Assembly: GCF_965228705.1 (NCBI RefSeq)
Contig: NZ_OZ245832.1
Coordinates: 434,001 to 498,000 of the forward strand
Reading direction: 5' to 3'
From: Croceimicrobium sp965228705
GTDB taxonomy: Bacteria > Bacteroidota > Bacteroidia > Flavobacteriales > Schleiferiaceae
DNA: 64,000 nucleotides
Notes under the pieces: model-generated
Databases searched by the model: none
The model's input: only the letters and a program-made list of their open reading frames with translations
Told to the model about the DNA's origin: nothing
Shown: positions 17,801-25,047 of the stretch, piece by piece
Position numbering within the stretch: the stretch's first letter is position 1
Layout: each line of letters opens with the position of its first letter
Translations under genes and position numbers: made by a program

Positions 17801-19519
17801 ATGAGCACGCTGGATTGGATTGTTCTCTTTGGAACCTTGTTTGCCATAGTAGCCTATGGTACCTGGCGCACACGTAAGTCGCGCGATCTGAATGATTATT
17901 TGCGCGGTGGTAATGAAATGCGTTGGCTCACCATCGGCTTATCCGTAATGGCCACCCAGGCCTCGGCCATTACTTTTTTAAGTGCCCCTGGTTTGGGTTA
18001 TGAGTCTGGTTTACGCTTTGTGCAATTCTATTTCGGATTGCCCATTGCTTTGGTGATTATTTCGGCTTTTATCATACCGATCTACTACCGATTGAAGGTT
18101 TATACGGCTTATGAATATTTAGAGTCGCGATTCGATTTAAAAACCCGCCTTTTGGCAGCCTTACTTTTCTTAGTGCAAAGAGGCTTGGCTGCGGGCCTTA
18201 CCATTTTCGCTCCGGCCATAATTCTCTCCACCATCCTGGGGTGGAATTTGCAGTTCACCAATTTATTTGTGGGCTTCTTGGTAATTGTATACACCGTAAC
18301 CGGAGGTTCCAAAGCCGTTAGTATTACTCAGAAATTACAAATGGGAATTATCCTCTTGGGGATGGCCCTAGCTTTTATCCTATTGGCGATGCGCATTCAG
18401 GATTATGTGGATTTAGGTACCGCCTTTAAATTAGCTGGATCGGCCGGTAGGATGGAGATTCTGGATTTTGACTTCGACCTCAAAGAGCGCTATACTGTAT
18501 GGAGTGGTTTAACCGGAGGATTGTTTTTAGCCTTGTCTTATTTTGGAACCGATCAGAGTCAGGTGCAACGTTACCTCAGTGGTAAAGACATCCGCGAAAG
18601 CCGACTGGGCCTAATGTTTAATGCCCTGCTTAAAATTCCAATGCAGCTCTTTATCCTGCTTACCGGAGTATTGGTATTTGTATTCTACCTCTATGTAAAA
18701 CCTCCGGTATTCTTTAATGAAGTGGCCTTGGAGCGCTTGGAGCAGAGCGAGTATGCCAATGAGCTTCGGGATATTGAAAGGCGTTACGATCAAAACTATT
18801 TTGAATTGCAAGCCAGTCGATCGGAATATGAGATTGCCCTGGAGCAAGATAATTTTCGCAATGAAACCGTTTCTCGGGAGGTGTTTTTAAAGCGCCTGGA
18901 TGAGGATAAAGAATTAAGAACGGAGGTAAAAGAATTGCTTTTAAAGGCCGATCCTAAATTCAAGGTGAAGGATACGAATTATGTTTTCCTCAATTTTGTG
19001 ATGGACTATTTACCGGTAGGAGTGATTGGCTTAATTATCGCCTTGATATTCTCGGCAGCCATGTCCAGTACCTCCAGTGAATTGAATGCTCTGGCTACCA
19101 CTACCTCGGTAGACTTTTACAATCGACTCTTCCATAAAGAAGCAACTGAAAAGCAACATCTATGGATCTCTAAAGTCCTTACAGTGTTTTGGGGCTTATT
19201 GGCTATCAGTTTTGCCCTGGTGGCTAATCTCTTTGACAATTTGATTGAAATGGTTAATGTGCTAGGCTCCCTGTTTTATGGCACCATACTGGGCATATTT
19301 CTGGTGGCCTTTTTCATTAAACGCATCAAAGGTGGGCTCGTGTTTTATGCAGCCCTTATTGCAGAGGCGGCAGTACTGCTCATCCATTTTGCTCAGGTTT
19401 ACAACTGGCCGATATTAGGCAACTTGCAAGTAGAATACCTTTGGTATAATGTGATTGGCTGTGGTTTGGTCGTGCTCTTTAGTTTTGTTTTTCAAGCCTT
19501 TAAAGGCGGGGAAGATTAG
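17801..19519 (+). CDS. Sodium:solute symporter (SSS/SLC5 family)
   Basis: A 572-residue inner-membrane symporter with about 13 spans, which should couple Na+ entry to solute uptake. SSS hallmarks include the short N-terminal loop RTRKSRDLNDYLRGGNEM, the TM2 segment MATQASAITFLSAPGLGYE, and YFGTDQSQVQRYLSGK. Between two late spans (about 305-392) is a highly charged, helical, coiled-coil-like insertion of nearly 90 residues, rich in Glu, Arg and Lys and probably outside the membrane. The substrate is unknown; the upstream deacetylase suggests an amino sugar or other deacetylated product. The gene follows the mini-membrane-protein stop with no gap. Its stop interlocks with the convergent egtD stop in four shared bases. 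Confidence 0.92.
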   Translation: MSTLDWIVLFGTLFAIVAYGTWRTRKSRDLNDYLRGGNEMRWLTIGLSVMATQASAITFLSAPGLGYESGLRFVQFYFGLPIALVIISAFIIPIYYRLKVYTAYEYLESRFDLKTRLLAALLFLVQRGLAAGLTIFAPAIILSTILGWNLQFTNLFVGFLVIVYTVTGGSKAVSITQKLQMGIILLGMALAFILLAMRIQDYVDLGTAFKLAGSAGRMEILDFDFDLKERYTVWSGLTGGLFLALSYFGTDQSQVQRYLSGKDIRESRLGLMFNALLKIPMQLFILLTGVLVFVFYLYVKPPVFFNEVALERLEQSEYANELRDIERRYDQNYFELQASRSEYEIALEQDNFRNETVSREVFLKRLDEDKELRTEVKELLLKADPKFKVKDTNYVFLNFVMDYLPVGVIGLIIALIFSAAMSSTSSELNALATTTSVDFYNRLFHKEATEKQHLWISKVLTVFWGLLAISFALVANLFDNLIEMVNVLGSLFYGTILGIFLVAFFIKRIKGGLVFYAALIAEAAVLLIHFAQVYNWPILGNLQVEYLWYNVIGCGLVVLFSFVFQAFKGGED

Positions 19520-20454
19520 ACACGAATCCAAAGTTGATCTTCATATAAACTCTGACTGTCGCTAAAGCGTTGCTCAACTTTAAAACCATGTTTTAGGGCC
19601 AATTGCTCTAAATCGCGAGGGCTGTACTTACGACTGGTTTCCGTGTGAATAGCTTCGTGGCGATCGAAATGAAATGATTTCTGCGCCTTTTCTATATAGA
19701 CATCTTGTTCTTCTAGGGATAGAAGGTAGGAACGACTCTCGCCGCTGTGTGGGTCGTAATTATTATAATGCCGGAATTTGCTTAAATCAAATTGCCCTCC
19801 TAACTCATCATTAATACGACGCAGAATGTTAAAGTTAAAGGCAGCGGTGATTCCCATACTATCATTATAAGCGGCTAAAATTTTATTGGGGTCTTTTTTA
19901 AGGTCTACACCTAATAGAACTTGATCTCCAGGCTTTAGACTTTTATGCAGATGATTCATAAATACATCAACATTATCACGACGGAAGTTGCCGATATTAC
20001 TCCCCAGGAAGAGTACGCTTAAGGCCTTATCATCCATTTGAGCCAGGCGGCTCAGGGCCGAAAAGTACTCATCGGCCATAGGCTCAAAGTTCAAATTAGG
20101 GAGCCAGTGTTTCAGGTTGGAACTAATTATATCCAGAGCATTAGAGGAAATGTCAATGGGATGATAGCTGAAATCGGTCTTATTGGCCAGGGCTGCTTCC
20201 AGTAAATAGCGGGTTTTAGTACCATCCCCAGCACCTAATTCGGCCAGTCGAAATCCATGCTCTGGAAAATGCCGGCAAATTTCAGGCGATTGTTCTTTTA
20301 GAATTTCCGCTTCTGCTTTGCTTAGATAGTATTCATCCAATTGCATGATTTGTTGGAAGAGACGATCGCCTTCGCTATTGTAGAAATATTTGGAGAGTAA
20401 ATATTTGTCATTGGCCTCCAGGCCTTCAATTACTTCTCTAAGAAAATTACTCAT
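19516..20454 (-). CDS. egtD: L-histidine N(alpha)-methyltransferase EgtD
   Basis: A 312-residue SAM-dependent enzyme that trimethylates histidine to hercynine, the first step of ergothioneine synthesis in the cytoplasm. The N-terminal LLSKYFYNSEGDRLFQQI segment and the SAM-binding AELGAGDGTKTRYLL motif are typical of the EgtD/DUF2260 family, as are LFLGSNIGNFRR and LLGVDLKKDP. Length matches the family. It is downstream of egtB with a four-base gap, so the two are almost certainly co-transcribed. The pairing makes the ergothioneine assignment strong. The convergent 3' overlap with the symporter (four bases) leaves no room for a conventional terminator. Confidence 0.93.
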   Translation of the reverse strand: MSNFLREVIEGLEANDKYLLSKYFYNSEGDRLFQQIMQLDEYYLSKAEAEILKEQSPEICRHFPEHGFRLAELGAGDGTKTRYLLEAALANKTDFSYHPIDISSNALDIISSNLKHWLPNLNFEPMADEYFSALSRLAQMDDKALSVLFLGSNIGNFRRDNVDVFMNHLHKSLKPGDQVLLGVDLKKDPNKILAAYNDSMGITAAFNFNILRRINDELGGQFDLSKFRHYNNYDPHSGESRSYLLSLEEQDVYIEKAQKSFHFDRHEAIHTETSRKYSPRDLEQLALKHGFKVEQRFSDSQSLYEDQLWIRV

Positions 20455-20458
20455 AGTG

Positions 20459-21631
20459 TTATAGATCTTTTGCCAGCCTTAAGCCGGTAAATTGCCATCG
20501 GAACCAAGGATGGAAGAAATTGCGGTATGTTTCCCTTGAATGGCCTTCAGGACTGGCTATAGAGGCTCCTCTCAGGACCATTTGATTAACCATGAATTTG
20601 CCATTGTATTCCCGAGCCGGACCTTCATATTCTTTGTAGCCCGGATAAGGTAAATAAGCACTGTTGGTCCATTCCCAACGTGCACCCCAATTGAATTGTT
20701 TGTTAGCTACTTCCCATTCCGCTTCGGTAGGTAGGCGCATTCCGCACCAGCGTGCAAAGGCATAGGCCTCGTAAAAACTGATATGGGTAACCGGAGAATC
20801 TAAAGGAATACGCTCTAAACCACTTAAGCTAAAGCGCAACCATTGATCCTCTTTCCGGACCCAGTATAAGGGGGCTTCAATTTTTTCTTCCTGCCTCCAG
20901 ATCCAGCCATCTGAATGCCAAAAGTCGGGTTTTTGATAACCACCATCTGCCATAAACTCTAACCATTCGGCATTGCTTACTAAGCTCTTGGCGATGGCAT
21001 AAGTTTGAAGATAGACCTTATGCCTGGGGCCTTCATTATCAAAGTGAAAGTGGGGACCATTTGTCCCAATTTCATATAGCCCAGCGTCTTTTGCAATCCA
21101 GCCTTGGTCCTTTGAGGTTTTTGGATCTTCATTAAAACTTGGATCATAAACCGGATAAAAAGCTTGTTGTGCGAGTGCTTTCTTAAAGTCGGTTAGGAAA
21201 AGCTCCTGGTGCTGTTGTTCATGGTTTAAGCCCAGCTCCAGAGTATCTAATACGGATTGGTCTAAATCAGGACCATTAAGGAGCGCGTCAATTTTCGCGT
21301 CTATCTTCTGGCGGTATTCTAAAACCTTTTTTAAAGAAGGACGTGTTAAAGAGGCACGGGCTGCCCGATCTACTCGAGGACCTAAGGCCTCATAATAGCT
21401 GTTAAAGTAATAGGAATACTTTTCGTCAATGGCTTGAAAATTAGTGCCCTGGATGGCTTTTATAACCAGATATTCAAAAAACCAGGTGCAATGTCCAAGA
21501 TGCCATTTGGGCGGACTGGCTTCAAAGGTGCTTTGGGCCAGATAGTCCTCCTCCTGAAGAGGAGCCATGAGCTGCAGGCTGTATTTCCGTACTTCCTGAT
21601 ACTGGACACGCAGCTTTTCTTGTCTGTTCAC
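20459..21631 (-). CDS. egtB: Ergothioneine biosynthesis protein EgtB (sulfoxide synthase)
   Basis: A 390-residue non-haem iron enzyme that joins hercynine to a thiol donor using O2. The N-terminal DinB-like domain carries the probable iron ligands His47 (in WHLGHCTWF), His137 and His141 (in NHEQQHQE). The C-terminal formylglycine-generating-enzyme-like domain (about 185-388) includes PVTHISFYEAYAFARW, RLPTEAEWE and the terminal FTGLRLAKD. Whether it uses gamma-glutamylcysteine or cysteine cannot be read here. No EgtA, EgtC or EgtE gene is nearby, so the final lyase must be encoded elsewhere or be a generic PLP enzyme. The start is GTG; no upstream in-frame ATG was found. egtD follows four bases later. 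Confidence 0.93.
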   Translation of the reverse strand: MNRQEKLRVQYQEVRKYSLQLMAPLQEEDYLAQSTFEASPPKWHLGHCTWFFEYLVIKAIQGTNFQAIDEKYSYYFNSYYEALGPRVDRAARASLTRPSLKKVLEYRQKIDAKIDALLNGPDLDQSVLDTLELGLNHEQQHQELFLTDFKKALAQQAFYPVYDPSFNEDPKTSKDQGWIAKDAGLYEIGTNGPHFHFDNEGPRHKVYLQTYAIAKSLVSNAEWLEFMADGGYQKPDFWHSDGWIWRQEEKIEAPLYWVRKEDQWLRFSLSGLERIPLDSPVTHISFYEAYAFARWCGMRLPTEAEWEVANKQFNWGARWEWTNSAYLPYPGYKEYEGPAREYNGKFMVNQMVLRGASIASPEGHSRETYRNFFHPWFRWQFTGLRLAKDL

Positions 21632-21681
21632 GAGCTGAATTATGATAGGGTAATTTAGGATTTGTCCCCGGGATCAGCAAT

Positions 21682-21706
21682 AAAAAACCGCCCAAAAGGC
21701 GGCTTA
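21682..21706 (-). terminator. Terminator of the small lipoprotein gene
   Basis: A CCGCC/GGCGG stem with a short CAAAA loop; read on the minus strand it ends in T6. It lies just after the minus-strand lipoprotein stop at 21711 and separates that gene from egtB. Confidence 0.8.
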
Positions 21707-21710
21707 AGTT

Positions 21711-21869
21711 TTAATGGAGTGGGTTAATTATTTCATCTTCCGGTGGGAGATCATTACTGGTGTCTGTAACAATGGGTTGTGGTTCCTGATAGACTTCTTC
21801 CCGATCGTCATTTTTTGAGCAGGCTGCTGCAATAAGGAGCAGGGCCGCTACTGGAATGAACTTTTTCAT
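21711..21869 (-). CDS. Small 52-residue lipoprotein
   Basis: A short gene with a lipoprotein signal peptide (MKKFIPVAALLLIAAAC; lipobox Cys17) and a mature part of only 36 residues that is strongly acidic and proline-containing (CSKNDDREE at its N-terminus). The charged residues right after the Cys resemble the lipoprotein export signal described in Bacteroidota for surface display, so an outer-membrane, possibly surface, location is likely. Function unknown. It has its own downstream terminator. It lies upstream of egtB and downstream of the two-component genes, all on the minus strand, but appears to be a separate unit. The intact lipobox and terminator make it more than a chance frame. Confidence 0.7.
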   Translation of the reverse strand: MKKFIPVAALLLIAAACSKNDDREEVYQEPQPIVTDTSNDLPPEDEIINPLH

Positions 21870-21943
21870 CTTTTTAGTTTTAGTTAGCAACTAAATTAGA
21901 TGAAGCTTCGGCGGAATGCTTGTCAATCCTTGTGACTAAAGGC

Positions 21944-23611
21944 TTAAATTTCAGTTAAATACCGATGGGTGTAACTAATACTCATGGCGCCTTCACCCAC
22001 AGCAGAAGCCACTCTATTCATGGCTCCGGAACGAACATCACCGGCCGCAAATACTCCAGGAATTGAAGTTTCTAAAGAATAGGGAATTCGTTCTCTTTTC
22101 CACTGCTGTGGTCCTTTTGCCGATTCTAATACTGCAGTCCCGGTTATTATAAATCCTTTTTCATCTTTCAAAATTTCTGTAGGTAGCCAGTCGGTGGCCG
22201 GCTTAGCACCAATAAATATAAATAGTGCGGCTCCTTCTTCTTCACGAATTTCACCGCTGCGATTATCGCGAATGCGTAAGGCATTTAAACTTTCGGTTCC
22301 CAGGGCTTCCGTGATTTCCGAAAAGGGACAAACCTGGATATTGCTGGTAGCATGGATCTGTTCAATGAGGTAGGCCGACATGGTATCCACTAAATCCGCT
22401 CTCCGGATTAAGATTTTCACTTGCTTAGCAAAACGTGATAAATACATGGCCGCTTGACCGGCTGAATTCCCACCACCCACAATAAATACGGTTCGGTTGG
22501 AACAGGCCGAAGCTTCCGTACTGGCCGCACCATAATACACCCCTTTGCCGGTTAAGGCCTGTAGGCCCGGGGTGTCTAATTGGCGATAATTAACCCCGCT
22601 GGCAATCACCAGAGATTTGGTTAAGATCTCCTTACCATTTTCTAGTTTGAGAATTTTTTGCTGATCTGCCAGTTCAATGGAGTTTACTTGGGCTGGGGTT
22701 AGGAACTCGGCTCCCAAACGACTGGCCTGACTTAAAGCTCGTCGGGCCAAATCAGCGCCACTTAGACCATTCGGGAAACCCAGGTAATTTTCGATTCTGG
22801 AGCTGGTGCCTGCTTGCCCGCCGGGAGCATGCTTTTCCAGCATCAAGGTTTTTAAGCCTTCACTGGCTCCGTAGACCGCAGCGGCTAAACCTGCTGGTCC
22901 GGCGCCAATAATTACCGTATCATACAATTCGGCCTTAGCCTCCGTAGGTAACCCTAATCGAGCAGCTACTTCTGATTTCTCTGGATGCTTTAGTATTTCG
23001 CCATCTTCCAAAATCAAAGCAGGAAGGTCTTCCAGGTTTAGGGCATTTTCCTCCATCAGAATTCGAGCCTCTTCTTCCTTTTCAATATCCATCCAACGAT
23101 AGGGAAAGAGGTTGCCTGCCAGGTAATCCTTTAGTTGATGACTTAACTGCGAATATTGATAACCAATAATGCGCAGACCCTGAAATTTGGGGCGATATCC
23201 CGCCATCCAATCTTCCAAAAGATCATCGATTACAGGAAAAAGCTTTTCCTCTGGCGGATCCCAGGGCTTCATTAAATAATGATCCAATTGCACCTTATTG
23301 ATGGCTTCAATAGCTGCTTGGGTATCGGAATAAGCCGTTAAAAGTGCTCGCTTCGCTTTGGGAAAAACTTTACGTGCTTCGCTTAAGAAGGCCACTCCAT
23401 CTAGTTCCGGCATCCGCTGATCACTGAGAAAGAGGGCGATTTCGGCATTCTTATTTTTAAGTTCAACCAGGCTCTCTCGCGCTTCGGTAGGATTGCTGGT
23501 AGAAACAATGCGATATTCATCTTTATACCGCTGACGTAAATCTGATCGAATAGCCCTTAATACTTGAGGGTCATCATCTATGGCAAATAATATGGGTTTG
23601 TCTTGACTCAT
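21944..23611 (-). CDS. Fused response regulator / thioredoxin-reductase-like flavoprotein
   Basis: A 555-residue three-part protein. Residues 1-125 form a receiver domain with acidic pocket Asp13-Asp14, phospho-acceptor Asp64 (FLSDQRMP), Thr92 and Lys115 (YLMKPWD). About 140-220 resembles a thioredoxin/glutaredoxin fold without cysteines. From 228 on there is a thioredoxin-reductase-type FAD/NAD(P)H oxidoreductase (IIGAGPAGLAAA, VGGGNSAGQAA, and PGVFAAGDVRSGAMNR near the C-terminus). The usual TrxR redox CxxC is absent; the matching region reads STEASACSN, with one Cys. The output may therefore be electron transfer to something other than thioredoxin, controlled by phosphorylation. The ATG at 23611 starts two bases after the upstream kinase stop; an in-frame ATG at 23629 overlaps the kinase and would add six residues. 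Confidence 0.88.
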   Translation of the reverse strand: MSQDKPILFAIDDDPQVLRAIRSDLRQRYKDEYRIVSTSNPTEARESLVELKNKNAEIALFLSDQRMPELDGVAFLSEARKVFPKAKRALLTAYSDTQAAIEAINKVQLDHYLMKPWDPPEEKLFPVIDDLLEDWMAGYRPKFQGLRIIGYQYSQLSHQLKDYLAGNLFPYRWMDIEKEEEARILMEENALNLEDLPALILEDGEILKHPEKSEVAARLGLPTEAKAELYDTVIIGAGPAGLAAAVYGASEGLKTLMLEKHAPGGQAGTSSRIENYLGFPNGLSGADLARRALSQASRLGAEFLTPAQVNSIELADQQKILKLENGKEILTKSLVIASGVNYRQLDTPGLQALTGKGVYYGAASTEASACSNRTVFIVGGGNSAGQAAMYLSRFAKQVKILIRRADLVDTMSAYLIEQIHATSNIQVCPFSEITEALGTESLNALRIRDNRSGEIREEEGAALFIFIGAKPATDWLPTEILKDEKGFIITGTAVLESAKGPQQWKRERIPYSLETSIPGVFAAGDVRSGAMNRVASAVGEGAMSISYTHRYLTEI

Positions 23612-23613
23612 AA

Positions 23614-25011
23614 TTAAAGCGGTAAACAAATACTGAATAAGGTAGGAGAGGCATTGGAAAGCAATTGCAATTTACCCTGATGCTGTTCCACAATACGGCG
23701 CGAAATTTCTAAACCCATCCCCGTTCCTTCGCCCACTCCTTTGGTGGTGTAGAAAGGGTCAAAGATCATGCTTTGTAGGTCTTCTGGGATGCCAGGTCCA
23801 TTATCGCTGATGTGCACAAAGGCATTGCCATGTTCACTAAAGGTTTTTATACGAATCTCAGGCTGGCTGGAATCTTTCAGGGCATCGATAGCATTATCGA
23901 GGAGATTGGTGAAAACCTGATTCATTTGTCCAGCCCAAATGGGAACCTTCACTAAATCCGGATCATAATCCTTAATCACTTTAATACCTTCCTTTCGAAT
24001 TTTATGATCCAACATTTTTAAGGTCGAATCCAAACTTTTGGCCAGGGAATCGGGAGACTTGTCCTGAGCCTGATCCATATGAGTGAAATTCTTAATACTG
24101 GCGACCAATTCTGAAATCCGAGAGGCCGCGGTAACAATATCATTTTGCAGCTCCTGGCGACTCAGTTCAAATTCTAGATATTGCAAAAGGGCTTCTCGGG
24201 CCTCTTCATCTGCGGATTGGAAGGCCTTTTCCAGGAAGCTGGGATCCACATCATAATTGACCAAATTATCTATCAGGTCGCCACAATTTGGCAAACCTTG
24301 ATCTTCTAAATAATCCTGCCAATCATCTTCCATATCCTGCCTTTGCAGCAGAGATCGCTCGATTTGTTCTTTAGACTTTAATTCCAGCAAAACTCGCTCG
24401 GCCATCTCCAGATATTGAACCGGATTGGGAAGGGCAATTACCTTTTTCACCATTTCCAAGGCCTTATCTCCTTTGCTGTTCAGTACCTGAGCACTGCGAG
24501 CAATGGCAGAGGTAGGATTATTAAGTTCATGCGCTAATCCCGCGGCCAGCTTACCTAAGGCCATCATTCTTTCATTTTGTTGGCGAATGGTAGTGAAGGT
24601 GCGGATTCGGCTATTCATCAGATGCACCAAATTCTCGGTGAGCTCATAATGCTGATTGATCAAGGTTCGCATTTTAGCTCTGGGAAATTGCAGGGCTAAA
24701 CTATCTTCACTGGCTTGCGCTGAGGCGGTTGCCTTTTCCATTCGAGAAAAAGGTAAGATTCCCGTTATTTCTCCGGGCCTTAATTCAGTGACCTGAACCT
24801 GATTACCATTCTGGTTGAGGAAAACCTTGAAATGACCTTTAAGAACAAAAGTCATATTATTCGCAGGTTCCTGGGAACGGAAGAGGAAGGAATCCTGAGG
24901 ATATTCCACTAGTTCCGACTCCTGAATGAGGAAGTCAATTTGCTCATCCGGCAGGCCCGCCAAGCTTTCGAATTGATCTCGAAGATCAGCAATCGCGATG
25001 TTTTTTGGCAT
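23614..25011 (-). CDS. Sensor histidine kinase with N-terminal cyclic-nucleotide-binding domain
   Basis: A 465-residue soluble kinase with no membrane span. Residues about 15-125 form a CRP-type cNMP-binding beta-barrel (FVLKGHFKVFLNQNG, LRPGEITGILPFSR). A dimerisation/phosphotransfer region follows with the H-box LAAGLAHELNNP (His161) and a long helical insertion. The C-terminal HATPase domain (about 350-465) has N-box NLLDNAIDAL, G1 ISDNGPGIP and G2 GEGTGMGLEISRRIV. It should autophosphorylate in the cytoplasm and pass phosphate to the receiver of the fused flavoprotein encoded two bases downstream. Whether the sensor domain binds a nucleotide, or only uses the fold, cannot be decided here. 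The pair is tightly linked and probably co-transcribed. Confidence 0.9.
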   Translation of the reverse strand: MPKNIAIADLRDQFESLAGLPDEQIDFLIQESELVEYPQDSFLFRSQEPANNMTFVLKGHFKVFLNQNGNQVQVTELRPGEITGILPFSRMEKATASAQASEDSLALQFPRAKMRTLINQHYELTENLVHLMNSRIRTFTTIRQQNERMMALGKLAAGLAHELNNPTSAIARSAQVLNSKGDKALEMVKKVIALPNPVQYLEMAERVLLELKSKEQIERSLLQRQDMEDDWQDYLEDQGLPNCGDLIDNLVNYDVDPSFLEKAFQSADEEAREALLQYLEFELSRQELQNDIVTAASRISELVASIKNFTHMDQAQDKSPDSLAKSLDSTLKMLDHKIRKEGIKVIKDYDPDLVKVPIWAGQMNQVFTNLLDNAIDALKDSSQPEIRIKTFSEHGNAFVHISDNGPGIPEDLQSMIFDPFYTTKGVGEGTGMGLEISRRIVEQHQGKLQLLSNASPTLFSICLPL

Positions 25012-25047
25012 GCTCTAATTAAGCGAAATTCTGTCTAAATCCTAGGC

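Noticed and set aside
19516..21631. Ovothiol synthesis (OvoA) instead of ergothioneine
   Set aside because: OvoA is a larger fusion with a C-terminal methyltransferase. Here EgtB and an EgtD-type histidine methyltransferase are separate and of normal size.
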